Shown here in pieces: positions 1 to 5,517 of a DNA stretch of 35,889 nt; within the stretch, counting starts at the first letter, position 1, and each line of letters begins with the position of its first letter. The DNA is taken from positions 1 through 35,889 of IMG/VR virus record IMGVR_UViG_3300017917_002221, one strand, 5' to 3'. The DNA comes from a virus. The notes beneath the pieces were generated by a model. That model was not told the origin of the DNA. It searched no databases and saw only the letters and a program-made list of their open reading frames with translations. A program made the position numbers and the translations under genes.

Positions 1-17
1 GCTGTGCTAATAACCCT

Positions 18-359
18 TTAAGCAAAAAGGTTAAACTTAGCGTCCCATAGTTTAATAAAGTCCGCTTCTACGTCCAAGCTCACGTAGTTGTCTCCCTGCA
101 TGCCTTGTTCACTGTAGTTCACAGCGTCACTAAGCTCGTGTGTAATTAAAAAGTCACGCAGTTCGTCTAAAAATTGCGTGTCTGTGTAAATTAGTCCGTC
201 CTTCTCAACGTCCCAGTCGTCTGTGTTAAAGTACACACACAGCTCGCCGTAGTCGCGTTCGTCTGTAGTCCAGCCCAGCTGCATGTCTGTAATACGCACA
301 GCCTTAGCTTTAGTGCTCCAGTAGCCATCGCCACAAGTGTTAAAAACAACGTTTTCCAT
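18..359 (-). CDS. hypothetical early phage protein (113 aa)
   Basis: I do not recognise this acidic 113-aa protein; it has no membrane segment or clear motif and is rich in Asp, Tyr and Trp. The start ATG at 359 was chosen because AAGGAG lies 6-9 nt upstream on the minus strand and a perfect sigma70 promoter (380-408) ends just before it. An upstream in-frame methionine at 380 would overlap the -10 box and is not used. It is the last gene of the leftward early block. Confidence 0.75.
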   Translation of the reverse strand: MENVVFNTCGDGYWSTKAKAVRITDMQLGWTTDERDYGELCVYFNTDDWDVEKDGLIYTDTQFLDELRDFLITHELSDAVNYSEQGMQGDNYVSLDVEADFIKLWDAKFNLFA

Positions 360-379
360 CTTTCGCTCCTTAAAAAACA

Positions 380-408
380 ATTATAACACAGTCTGCCCAA
401 AGTGTCAA
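380..408 (-). promoter_or_regulatory. consensus sigma70 promoter
   Basis: On the minus strand TTGACA (408-403) and TATAAT (385-380) are separated by exactly 17 nt. Both hexamers are perfect. It drives the gene ending at 18; the expected transcript start leaves a leader of about 15 nt holding AAGGAG. Confidence 0.9.
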
Positions 409-635
409 GCAACAAGCTGCACATTGTCTGTGCGCAGCAGCTGCTTTGCGTAGGCTATTGCTTTTGCAACTTCTGCGTCTGCATTAGCATAGTCCACAGC
501 GCAAATGTCTCCTGTTACATACGCTGCATTGCGTACTGTAATTTTATTGTGCTGGTCAAAACTAAACACAATGCGCAAGGTTTGTAGCTTTTTGTTTACT
601 GTAACTTTTGCAAGTAGTGTGCAGTTTGTTTGCAT
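405..635 (-). CDS. hypothetical early phage protein (76 aa)
   Basis: This is a 76-aa protein of unknown function. The N-terminal half is beta-prone (alternating hydrophobic and polar residues); the C-terminal half, with Ala-rich segments, looks helical. The ATG at 635 follows AGGAGCG on the minus strand, within a leader also seen before the genes at 1368 and 2130. It has its own sigma70 promoter at 667-695. Its stop overlaps the -35 box of the next leftward gene. Confidence 0.75.
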   Translation of the reverse strand: MQTNCTLLAKVTVNKKLQTLRIVFSFDQHNKITVRNAAYVTGDICAVDYANADAEVAKAIAYAKQLLRTDNVQLVA

Positions 636-666
636 TGTGCGCTCCTGTTTGTTTAACTTAGCCTAT

Positions 667-695
667 AGTATAGCGCAGGCAGTCCAAAATGTCAA
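667..695 (-). promoter_or_regulatory. sigma70 promoter for the gene at 405-635
   Basis: On the minus strand TTGACA (695-690), a 17-nt spacer and TATACT (672-667). The leader that follows contains TAGGCTAAGTTAAACAAA and AGGAGCG, shared with two other early leaders. Confidence 0.88.
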
Positions 696-744
696 GCATT
701 TGGACCCAAAGACCCTACAGGTTACTCGGGTATTTCTAGATTGG

Positions 745-773
745 TTGACAGTTTGGGTGGGTTTTGTTATACT
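745..773 (+). promoter_or_regulatory. sigma70 promoter for a short untranslated or micro-coding transcript
   Basis: TTGACA (745-750), 17-nt spacer, TATACT (768-773) on the plus strand. No gene of normal size follows; a terminator hairpin lies only about 70 nt downstream at 841-863, so the transcript would be roughly 85-90 nt. Confidence 0.8.
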
Positions 774-779
774 AACAAT

Positions 780-866
780 GTCGAACAAAGGGGGGTGGAC
801 GTGGAGGCTGGGCGCCGGATCTAGACAGTGATCAAATGAAAAACCCGGTTGACAGCCGGGTTTATT
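780..866 (+). ncRNA. candidate small RNA, copy A of a two-copy element
   Basis: The segment lies between a consensus promoter and a terminator-like hairpin. It contains TCGAAC (781-786), a G run, TGGACGTGGAGG (796-807) and GGCGCC (811-816). The same blocks in the same order follow another consensus promoter near 2634-2677. The sequence could also encode a micro-peptide: an ATG at 778 opens 17 codons, and GTG at 795 opens 9 codons. I favour a structured RNA, but coding cannot be excluded. Confidence 0.5.
838..866. terminator. bidirectional terminator
   Basis: AAACCCGG (841-848) pairs with CCGGGTTT (856-863) around a 7-nt loop. An A run on the left gives a T run on the minus strand, so it ends the leftward gene at 868-1131; the plus strand side has TTTATTCTT and would end the small transcript from 745. 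Confidence 0.8.
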
Positions 867-867
867 C

Positions 868-1131
868 TTACATGCTCCAGTAGGCTTCTGAGCTAGGGCT
901 ACAGTACCTGGGCGTGTCAAATCGTTCCATGTACTTGGCACCGCCCATCATGTTGACACGTTCTACCATAGTCTCATGGATTTCATAACGGAACCCCGCA
1001 CTCGTCCGCCAGGTATGCTTCACAGTATGCTCTAGCATGGAGAGGTTGTCAGTGTCATAGTCCTTGTAGAGCACCTGACGCTCGCCTGATTTGGTACGAG
1101 CATCCTTCTTGTAAACGATAACGGTATACAT
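868..1131 (-). CDS. hypothetical early phage protein (87 aa)
   Basis: This 87-aa protein has no recognised domain. The N-terminus (MYTVIVYKKD) is beta-prone and the C-terminus holds a YMERFDTPRYC stretch. The ATG at 1131 follows AAGGAG by 5 nt, and the Shine-Dalgarno overlaps the stop of the upstream gene at 1141-1368, so the two are probably co-transcribed from the promoter at 1399-1427. A strong terminator lies directly downstream. Confidence 0.78.
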   Translation of the reverse strand: MYTVIVYKKDARTKSGERQVLYKDYDTDNLSMLEHTVKHTWRTSAGFRYEIHETMVERVNMMGGAKYMERFDTPRYCSPSSEAYWSM

Positions 1132-1140
1132 AGGTTCTCC

Positions 1141-1368
1141 TTAGTCCAGTAGAGTCATATAAGCTTCAGGGTTCTTACGGCTGAACCAATCCAGGCCCCG
1201 ACGTACACCATCATAGTCCTGCATGAGCTCGCAGCCCTTGATGTAGTCGTAGACAGCCACTTCTTCAGGTTCAAGTACTGCCGTCTCACCTGAAAATGGG
1301 TTGGCCACTTCAACGGGCTCCTTGTCCAGGATCATAATGCCAGGGAAAAGTTCTTGTACAGTCTTCAT
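1141..1368 (-). CDS. conserved phage hypothetical protein (75 aa)
   Basis: A 75-aa acidic protein with the segments NPFSGE, AVYDYIKG and GLDWF. From memory, similar small proteins occur in many marine and freshwater phages, without known function. The ATG at 1368 is preceded by AGGAGCG on the minus strand, in the shared early leader. It is first gene of a two-gene unit with 868-1131. Confidence 0.8.
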   Translation of the reverse strand: MKTVQELFPGIMILDKEPVEVANPFSGETAVLEPEEVAVYDYIKGCELMQDYDGVRRGLDWFSRKNPEAYMTLLD

Positions 1369-1398
1369 CAGTTCGCTCCTTTTGTTAACTTAGCCTAC

Positions 1399-1427
1399 AG
1401 TATACACTCAAACGGCCTGGATGTCAA
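1399..1427 (-). promoter_or_regulatory. sigma70 promoter for genes 1368 to 868
   Basis: On the minus strand TTGACA (1427-1422), 17-nt spacer, TATACT (1404-1399). The leader contains TAGGCTAAGTTAACAAAAGG, nearly identical to that of the gene at 635. Confidence 0.88.
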
Positions 1428-2130
1428 TCACGCGGCGCACGAAGCCCGAAGTGTCCTTTTTAGCACGGCCCTTGGCCTTAAGCCCTGCAATAACACCCTT
1501 AGGGTCCAAAAAGCGCAGGTCAGTGTCATCAGCATTAATAACAGGGCGACCCATGTAAGTTTCGGGCAGCTTGTCAAACACCATAGCCACGTTCATACCT
1601 GCACTCACCGCCTTAGCCACATCAGCGTCGTTGCCGTCAGCAGCTGAGAACGTCAAGTGATAGTTCTTAATGTGGCCAACCTTGCGACCCAGGACCTTTG
1701 TATAGTCATAGAACTGTACATTGTCAAACATCTCAAACACGTTCTTGTCACTGCCTTTGAGCTTATACTTCTCCCAAGCCAAGTCACTAGTACCATTCAA
1801 ACGAAACACGGGCGTCAAACCCAAGCGACGAGCCTGCCGGATGCCCAAGTTGATGTCCTGCTCCAGCTGCTCCATAAAGGTGTCTCTGTCTGCAAAGAAT
1901 AGTTGAGTCTTGCGGATACGAGCCTGCTGGATCATATTGGTGTTCTCACCCTTCTTGAACATACCACCACGACCGGCAGTGTTAAGACATGCACTCGTGC
2001 AGCCAGCGGTGCGCTTGGGGCAAGTCTCTTTGCCTGACAATGTAGCAGGAGCAAGGTGCAGGATAAAGCTCAAATAGCCAAGCTTCGTGCCCTTTTGGAT
2101 CTTAGGATTTGCTGTGGAAAGTAATTTCAA
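1408..2130 (-). CDS. conserved phage protein of unknown function, TTG start (240 aa)
   Basis: This belongs to a family I recall from many phages (possibly DUF7227; not checked). Seen directly: an N-terminal KGTKLGY segment, a Cys-rich stretch with CPKRTAGCTSACLNTAGRG near residues 37-55, then FRLNGTSDLAWEK and FYDYTKVLGRK. The three or four cysteines could bind a metal. The start is a TTG at 2130: AAGGAGCG lies at the right distance and no ATG is available there. The leader matches those of genes 635 and 1368. Function is unknown; a nucleic-acid role would be a guess. Confidence 0.85.
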   Translation of the reverse strand: MKLLSTANPKIQKGTKLGYLSFILHLAPATLSGKETCPKRTAGCTSACLNTAGRGGMFKKGENTNMIQQARIRKTQLFFADRDTFMEQLEQDINLGIRQARRLGLTPVFRLNGTSDLAWEKYKLKGSDKNVFEMFDNVQFYDYTKVLGRKVGHIKNYHLTFSAADGNDADVAKAVSAGMNVAMVFDKLPETYMGRPVINADDTDLRFLDPKGVIAGLKAKGRAKKDTSGFVRRVIDIQAV

Positions 2131-2161
2131 AGTTCGCTCCTTTTTGTTTACTGTAGCCTAT

Positions 2162-2190
2162 ATTATAGCACCAAACTATAACCCAGTCAA
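2162..2190 (-). promoter_or_regulatory. sigma70 promoter for the gene at 1408-2130
   Basis: On the minus strand TTGACT (2190-2185), 17-nt spacer, TATAAT (2167-2162). The leader carries ATAGGCTACAGTAAACAAA and AAGGAGCG. Confidence 0.87.
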
Positions 2191-2198
2191 CCGAATGG

Positions 2199-2516
2199 TT
2201 ATAGGTACTGATCGTTCAGTTCTGGCTGATACAGTTTAACCAGCTCACGCTCGTAGGCATAAGCTTCTGCCCTGCCGCGGATCACTGTAATCACTTCATG
2301 CCGCCAGTCAGTCCAGTTACCCGCCTTAATGTACTGATAGAGCACCCAAGCCCTGTCCTCGTGCTTCGCTCTGCTGATATGCTTACGCCACCGCTCTTTG
2401 ACTGCCTTAACGATAGTGACAGAACCCTTACGGGTCAAGCCTATGTAAGTCTGCCCATTATGGGTAGCAGCGTAGATAACATAGTTTGAGTCTTTACGAG
2501 CAGTTCTTTTCGTCAT
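2199..2516 (-). CDS. GIY-YIG domain endonuclease
   Basis: The 105-aa protein starts with a nuclease core: VIYAATHNGQTYIGLT carries the two short blocks of the GIY-YIG fold (here VIY and YIG), followed by a spaced basic segment (KERWRKHISRAKH) and a conserved acidic residue in AYERELVKLYQ. Such small stand-alone nucleases are common in T4-like phages as homing or DNA-processing enzymes. The ATG at 2516 was preferred over a longer frame because the TATAAT box lies 6 nt upstream, so transcription should begin at the A of this ATG; no Shine-Dalgarno is present. Confidence 0.8.
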   Translation of the reverse strand: MTKRTARKDSNYVIYAATHNGQTYIGLTRKGSVTIVKAVKERWRKHISRAKHEDRAWVLYQYIKAGNWTDWRHEVITVIRGRAEAYAYERELVKLYQPELNDQYL

Positions 2517-2522
2517 GTCATA

Positions 2523-2551
2523 ATTATAGCATTTTGGACACCACCTGTCAA
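2523..2551 (-). promoter_or_regulatory. consensus sigma70 promoter giving a leaderless transcript
   Basis: On the minus strand TTGACA (2551-2546), 17-nt spacer, TATAAT (2528-2523), then 6 nt to the ATG at 2516. With the usual 6-7 nt discriminator the mRNA starts at or next to the start codon. Confidence 0.85.
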
Positions 2552-2592
2552 CCAAAAGACCCTACAGTCTAGTCAACTATTCCAGCCCAAAA

Positions 2593-2621
2593 TTGACACT
2601 CTGCCCAAAATGCCTTATAAT
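2593..2621 (+). promoter_or_regulatory. consensus sigma70 promoter upstream of element copy B
   Basis: TTGACA (2593-2598), 17-nt spacer, TATAAT (2616-2621): a perfect match. No gene on the plus strand follows for more than 800 nt, so the product is probably an RNA. Confidence 0.85.
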
Positions 2622-2627
2622 TTGGGC

Positions 2628-2765
2628 ATAGGTTCGAACTGCTATACAGGGGATGGACGTGGAGGGTGCGCGGCGCCTTTTAGGTTAGTTGGCGCTAACT
2701 AACCGTTGTATTCGAGCCACGACCTGGTTGACAAAAGGGTTATTGTTGTAAAAATACAACAACCC
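2628..2765 (+). ncRNA. candidate small RNA, copy B of the two-copy element
   Basis: Starting just after the promoter at 2593-2621 it has TCGAAC (2634-2639), GGGG (2649-2652), TGGACGTGGAGG (2654-2665) and GGCGCC (2672-2677), matching copy A near 781-816. It then has a hairpin with GGTTAGTT (2683-2690) pairing AACTAACC (2697-2704). A second hairpin at 2737-2765 (TTGTTGTA, AAAA loop, TACAACAA) may end it. A 11-codon frame from ATG 2653 exists, so a micro-peptide is an alternative. Confidence 0.45.
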
Positions 2766-2800
2766 TGTTGACAGTAAGGTTATTAAAGAAATGGAAAATG

Positions 2801-2835
2801 GTTTGGTGCGGGGGATTTTTCCTCTAGCACCAAAC
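2801..2835. other. long stable hairpin
   Basis: GTTTGGTGC (2801-2809) pairs with GCACCAAAC (2827-2835); the interior GGGGGA and TCCTCT also pair across a TTTT loop, giving about 15 base pairs with one bulged A. No T run follows on either strand, so it is not a standard terminator. It lies downstream of the leftward gene at 2857-3066. Confidence 0.7.
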
Positions 2836-2856
2836 AGGCCCCAGGCCTATATGAAC

Positions 2857-3066
2857 TTAGTACTTCTTTGAACGGTTCCTGGGCAAGGGTCTAGCAATAT
2901 ACACACAGGCATCCTCCTGATTATCAAACTGCTCATATTCACAACAGACATCGTTATATTTGAATATGTGCAGAGTATGTGTATTAAGACACACACTGAG
3001 ATATATGTTGTAGTCACTGCCAGTAACTGCTACATGTGCCAGGGGCTGTATAGTGTATTGCATCAT
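2857..3066 (-). CDS. hypothetical small phage protein (68-69 aa)
   Basis: Unknown function. The protein alternates beta-prone segments with a pair of cysteines (VCCEYEQF) and ends in a basic RNRSKKY tail. Two adjacent ATG codons (3066 and 3063) lie 1 and 4 nt after a TAAATA element on the minus strand, and no Shine-Dalgarno is visible, so the second ATG fits the late-promoter spacing seen elsewhere in the window. The gene is isolated in a largely non-coding region. Confidence 0.55.
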   Translation of the reverse strand: MMQYTIQPLAHVAVTGSDYNIYLSVCLNTHTLHIFKYNDVCCEYEQFDNQEDACVYIARPLPRNRSKKY

Positions 3067-3067
3067 A

Positions 3068-3073
3068 TATTTA
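3068..3073 (-). promoter_or_regulatory. late-promoter-like TAAATA element
   Basis: GTTAAATA on the minus strand ends 4 nt before ATG 3063. It fits the late element used in the right half but could be chance in an AT-rich stretch. Confidence 0.4.
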
Positions 3074-3158
3074 ACGGTCTTGAGTTCTTGATTATGTTAG
3101 TAGAATAAGCCGCCGTGTCCTAAGGTGTGAAATTGTGCAAGTAGAGTGCGTCAAAGTG

Positions 3159-3208
3159 TGATCTAGATCATGACACCTTTACTGTAGATGTCTACAAGCA
3201 AGGTGTCA
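3159..3208. repeat. palindrome and nested inverted repeat in the intergenic region
   Basis: TGATCTAGATCA (3159-3170) is a perfect 12-bp palindrome. It is followed directly by a 38-nt imperfect palindrome: TGACACCTT (3171-3179) with AAGGTGTCA (3200-3208) outside, and TGTAGA (3183-3188) with TCTACA (3191-3196) inside. Candidate protein-binding or origin-type site; no gene lies here. Confidence 0.65.
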
Positions 3209-3212
3209 GATT

Positions 3213-3253
3213 AGAAAAGTGCAGAAAAGTGTTGAATTGTGTGATAAAGTGTG
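3213..3253. repeat. iteron-like AAAGTGTG repeats
   Basis: AAAAGTGCAG, AAAAGTGTTG, AATTGTGTGA and TAAAGTGTGA follow each other at close to 10-nt spacing, one DNA helical turn. Related AAGGTGTGA and AAAGTGTGA copies lie upstream at about 3122 and 3153. Helically phased short repeats beside palindromes suggest a multi-site operator or an origin; this is inference. Confidence 0.45.
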
Positions 3254-3316
3254 ACGGATTCACGATTTAGAGTCAGATTCAAGGTCAACACGGTGCCGGC
3301 ATAGGGTTTTGAAAAA

Positions 3317-3344
3317 TTGACAAGGTGGTTAAAACGGGCATAGT
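3317..3344 (+). promoter_or_regulatory. possible sigma70 promoter before the hairpin trio
   Basis: A perfect TTGACA at 3317-3322 is followed after 16 nt by CATAGT (four of six matches to TATAAT). A transcript from here would carry the three conserved hairpins and the small genes at 3446 and 3809. Confidence 0.45.
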
Positions 3345-3369
3345 TAAAATGGTTACCCCCATTCTACAC

Positions 3370-3391
3370 ACTAGCAGCGGGGCCTCCTAGT
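3370..3391 (+). ncRNA. conserved-loop hairpin 1
   Basis: ACTAG (3370-3374) pairs with CTAGT (3387-3391) around the loop CAGCGGGGCCTC. The loop is shared with two later hairpins while the stem sequence differs, so pairing rather than sequence is kept. Confidence 0.6.
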
Positions 3392-3411
3392 ATACAGCCT
3401 ATACAGTAGAA

Positions 3412-3432
3412 CACAGCAGCGGGGTCTCTGTG
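3412..3432 (+). ncRNA. conserved-loop hairpin 2
   Basis: CACAG (3412-3416) pairs with CTGTG (3428-3432) around CAGCGGGGTCT. It lies 13 nt before the ATG of the small gene at 3446, where it could affect translation or RNA processing. Confidence 0.6.
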
Positions 3433-3445
3433 ATATATAGTGTAT

Positions 3446-3637
3446 ATGCTAGTCCAATGTTTCCGCTCAAACGATCCCGCCCGTTATGAACAGCTTTGGC
3501 AGTTAATATACAACAAGGGTTGGATGAGTGATCACATTACATATATGCTGTTCTACATTCCCTCAACGCATGTACCATTTGCGCTCACAATAGATCCCAC
3601 ACTTGTTGCCTGTCCAAGTGAAGATTGGTATGTATAG
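3446..3637 (+). CDS. hypothetical small phage protein (63 aa)
   Basis: An aromatic-rich 63-aa protein with no recognised domain, starting MLVQCFRSNDPARYEQLW. The ATG at 3446 is chosen over one at 3440; neither has a clear Shine-Dalgarno. It sits between conserved-loop hairpins 2 and 3, which may be part of the same transcript. It could be a chance frame; codon use and Trp content are like the neighbours. Confidence 0.5.
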   Translation: MLVQCFRSNDPARYEQLWQLIYNKGWMSDHITYMLFYIPSTHVPFALTIDPTLVACPSEDWYV

Positions 3638-3651
3638 CGTGTCGGCGTATA

Positions 3652-3672
3652 TACAGCAGCGGGGTCTCTGTG
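3652..3672 (+). ncRNA. conserved-loop hairpin 3
   Basis: TACAG (3652-3656) pairs with CTGTG (3668-3672), one pair being T-G, around CAGCGGGGTCT, the same loop as hairpin 2. It lies about 135 nt upstream of the gene at 3809. Confidence 0.6.
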
Positions 3673-3808
3673 CGTATAGGTTGCTCGTTAGCCATTTGTT
3701 TAGGCGCCGCCCATAACCTGAGCATATACTATACAGATAGTTCAATACGCTAGTCGCTGTTCTTACTAGCATATGGCAGTCGTATATAACTATAAGGATA
3801 CTCTAACT

Positions 3809-4003
3809 ATGAATGCTTTCACTGTATATAAGATATGTGAACATGAACATCGTCAGCTGTTGATTGTACAGCCCATGAAGGAATTAGACTTTCAAATATG
3901 TGTCTACAATGAGCACACTGGACAGACTCTTATGCGTTTAACTCAGCCCACACTAGCGGAGTTTGAGCGAGCTATTGCTGTTATGCGAGAGTCAGATGTT
4001 TAA
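3809..4003 (+). CDS. hypothetical small phage protein (64 aa)
   Basis: A 64-aa protein beginning MNAFTVYKICEHEHRQ and ending with a helical LAEFERAIAVMRESDV. The general plan (short beta strands then a C-terminal helix) resembles the protein at 2857-3066, but the similarity is too weak to claim kinship. ATG 3809 has AAGGA 10 nt upstream; an ATG at 3773 lacks one. It ends back to back with the leftward gene at 4004. Confidence 0.6.
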   Translation: MNAFTVYKICEHEHRQLLIVQPMKELDFQICVYNEHTGQTLMRLTQPTLAEFERAIAVMRESDV

Positions 4004-4234
4004 TTAGAAACGTGTGGGAAACTTACGTGTCTGTGTAAGCTGATTTAGGCGTTCGTGTAAGCGAGCAAATACTATGTTGTCCATGTAGTTTTTCTGTAGG
4101 ACTACATCAGCTAGTATACCCAGTGCCCAAGCAATGTGTTCTGCGTGTGTGTACTGAGGATTAACATCATGGCTTACTTTTAGTACGTTCTGTACTAGAT
4201 TAACAACTCTTGATTCATTACTGGGTGCGAGCAT
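4004..4234 (-). CDS. hypothetical phage protein (76 aa)
   Basis: A mostly helical 76-aa protein with HAEHIAWALGILADVV near its middle. No function recognised. The start overlaps the upstream gene (4218-4448) by 17 nt, which suggests translational coupling because no Shine-Dalgarno is evident. It is the second gene of a two-gene leftward unit. Confidence 0.65.
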   Translation of the reverse strand: MLAPSNESRVVNLVQNVLKVSHDVNPQYTHAEHIAWALGILADVVLQKNYMDNIVFARLHERLNQLTQTRKFPTRF

Positions 4235-4448
4235 AGAATTGGCTGTTGACCAATTGGATTCTTGGTTGCCAATCAGTCGCTCCTAACAGACGGTTTGTGT
4301 TACATTTGGCTGCAAATACTCCAGCCCATTGACGGGCTTCGCGCTCAGTAGTAGGTGCAGGACTCATCAAGTTAAGTTCACGCTGACTGTGATTCTTACT
4401 TGGACTGTAAGCTTCAATGATGTATTCTGGGATTAAGGGCATGGTCAT
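4218..4448 (-). CDS. conserved phage hypothetical protein (76 aa)
   Basis: A 76-aa protein with the segment AGVFAAKCNTNRLLGATDWQ; I recall similar ones in large aquatic phages, without function. ATG 4448 was chosen because AAAGGA precedes it by about 10 nt; upstream methionines in the same frame lie beyond a late-promoter element (4471-4476). It is followed by the overlapping gene at 4004. Confidence 0.72.
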   Translation of the reverse strand: MTMPLIPEYIIEAYSPSKNHSQRELNLMSPAPTTEREARQWAGVFAAKCNTNRLLGATDWQPRIQLVNSQFYARTQ

Positions 4449-4470
4449 AGTCTGTTTTCCTTTGTTTAGA

Positions 4471-4476
4471 TATTTA
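4471..4476 (-). promoter_or_regulatory. T4-type late promoter element
   Basis: GATAAATA on the minus strand, with a 22-nt leader containing AAAGGA before ATG 4448. Confidence 0.55.
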
Positions 4477-4487
4477 TCGCACCCAGA

Positions 4488-4518
4488 GTTTAGGCTGACG
4501 TTGTTCGTCGGGCTAAAC
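4488..4518. other. 13-bp hairpin in a divergent intergenic region
   Basis: GTTTAGGCTGACG (4488-4500) pairs with CGTCGGGCTAAAC (4506-4518), with one mismatch and one T-G pair, around the loop TTGTT. It lies between the leftward gene at 4448 and the rightward promoter at 4611. Confidence 0.65.
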
Positions 4519-4548
4519 GAATGGCCGTGACTACAAGGGCGCATCAAA

Positions 4549-4580
4549 AATTTTCGCGCACCGCTTTGCGGCAGAAAATT
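4549..4580. other. second hairpin in the same intergenic region
   Basis: AATTTTC (4549-4555) pairs with GAAAATT (4574-4580), with inner CCGC and GCGG (4561-4564, 4568-4571). Function unknown. Confidence 0.45.
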
Positions 4581-4610
4581 TGCGCTGAGCTTCGCTGGTG
4601 TTTTTGGCAC

Positions 4611-4639
4611 TTGACGCAACCAATTAGTTCTGTTATACT
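4611..4639 (+). promoter_or_regulatory. sigma70 promoter for the rightward small-gene array
   Basis: TTGACG (4611-4616), 17-nt spacer, TATACT (4634-4639). The expected start near 4646 excludes any gene start upstream and supports GTG 4671. Confidence 0.82.
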
Positions 4640-4670
4640 TGTGCATCGTCAACAGTTTCAGGAGTTAATC

Positions 4671-5048
4671 GTGGCAGAAGCCTATCAAGAAACTACAGTT
4701 TGGGCGGATCAGAAAGAGCCCATTAATCACACCTACTATTTGGACGGGGATCAGATGCTGGCTTATATTCGTTACGGCACCACAGAGCCCTTTTGGTTCC
4801 GGGCGCCCATACGTATATCGCGTAGTGGACGCAAGTTTCAGCGGGTGGATGCAGCCGCCTTTGAGAATAGTTTGGGTGGCTTATTTTTGAATTTGATACC
4901 CGAACCCAAGGATCCTGAAGTTGTGGAAGTAGCAGGTAGCAAGCCCGGTGTAGTCTATTTGGTTAATCATAAACAGGCGACCTGTACTTGCCCGGGCTAT
5001 ACCTATCGTGGTAGTTGTAAACATGTAAAGGAACTAGAGACTGCATGA
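4671..5048 (+). CDS. SWIM zinc-finger protein, GTG start
   Basis: The 125-aa protein ends in a SWIM-type motif: CTCPGYTYRGSCKH gives the C-x-C-x(n)-C-x-H ligand pattern near residues 104-117. SWIM fingers bind zinc and often nucleic acid or protein partners; the rest (GSKPGVVYLVNHKQ) matches the stretch that usually precedes it. GTG 4671 is chosen because CAGGAG lies 8 nt upstream and the promoter at 4611-4639 rules out a longer form. The stop overlaps the next start. Confidence 0.8.
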   Translation: MAEAYQETTVWADQKEPINHTYYLDGDQMLAYIRYGTTEPFWFRAPIRISRSGRKFQRVDAAAFENSLGGLFLNLIPEPKDPEVVEVAGSKPGVVYLVNHKQATCTCPGYTYRGSCKHVKELETA

Positions 5049-5269
5049 ACGAACGAATTTATGAACTGATTAGACTGAGTGCCGTTCCTGCTGATCAAGC
5101 AGAGGATTATGCTCTTGACAAAGGGTTAGTTGAGCCCACAGAAAAACTGGATGTGGCCCGGTTCGCCCAGTTGATTATCAAAGAAACCTTACAGGTTGCT
5201 CGTGCTGGTATTGAATATGGTGATGGCATGGAAGATGCTGTCTACAAATATTTCGGAGTTGAACTATGA
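5045..5269 (+). CDS. MNERI-family phage protein, copy 1 (74 aa)
   Basis: Starts MNERIYELI and ends KYFGVEL. From memory this belongs to a small family very common in large phages, often in several copies: a variable helix, then FAQLI.KE and a terminal HFGVE-like tail. Function unknown. The ATG overlaps the stop of the SWIM gene, and its own end overlaps copy 2, so the genes are translationally coupled. Confidence 0.8.
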   Translation: MNERIYELIRLSAVPADQAEDYALDKGLVEPTEKLDVARFAQLIIKETLQVARAGIEYGDGMEDAVYKYFGVEL

Positions 5270-5517
5270 ACGAACGAATTCGAGACTTGGCCATTACTGG
5301 TGGTATTTACGATTGTATATGCGATCCCTACGATAAACTAAAGAATGGTGACCCCTACAGTAGTGTCATGGTTGATTTGGAACGGTTCGCCGAGAAGATT
5401 GTCAGAGAATGTGCTGGATTATTTCTAAATGTGTATGTAGAAATTGAAACTGAACACGGGCACACTCCTGTTGTCGCGGCGGATTATATAAAGAAACATT
5501 TCGGAGTTGAACCATGA
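5266..5517 (+). CDS. MNERI-family phage protein, copy 2 (83 aa)
   Basis: Starts MNERIRDLA, has LERFAEKIVRECA in the middle and ends KKHFGVEP. It is a tandem paralogue of the gene at 5045-5269; the N-terminus, the FAxxI core and the FGVE tail are kept while the middle has diverged. Starts by an ATGA overlap with copy 1. Function unknown. Confidence 0.82.
   Translation: MNERIRDLAITGGIYDCICDPYDKLKNGDPYSSVMVDLERFAEKIVRECAGLFLNVYVEIETEHGHTPVVAADYIKKHFGVEP

Noticed and set aside
505-941. Open frames on both strands around 505-941
   Set aside because: They cross the terminator and promoters of neighbouring genes, lack ribosome sites and have unlikely composition.
2631-2640. GGTTCGAACT, similar to a tRNA T-arm
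   Set aside because: No acceptor stem, anticodon arm or CCA end can be folded around it; it is part of the two-copy element.
2728-2773. Two further TTGACA boxes at 2728-2733 and 2768-2773
   Set aside because: No acceptable -10 box lies 16-18 nt downstream of either.
3370-3672. Possible CRISPR-like array from three GC-rich repeats
   Set aside because: Spacing is irregular (about 42 and 240 nt), stems differ in sequence and a gene lies between repeats; no cas gene is present.
3563-3772. Leftward open frame opposite the gene at 3446
   Set aside because: It is Cys/Tyr/Arg-rich with no ribosome site and covers conserved hairpin 3; judged a shadow.
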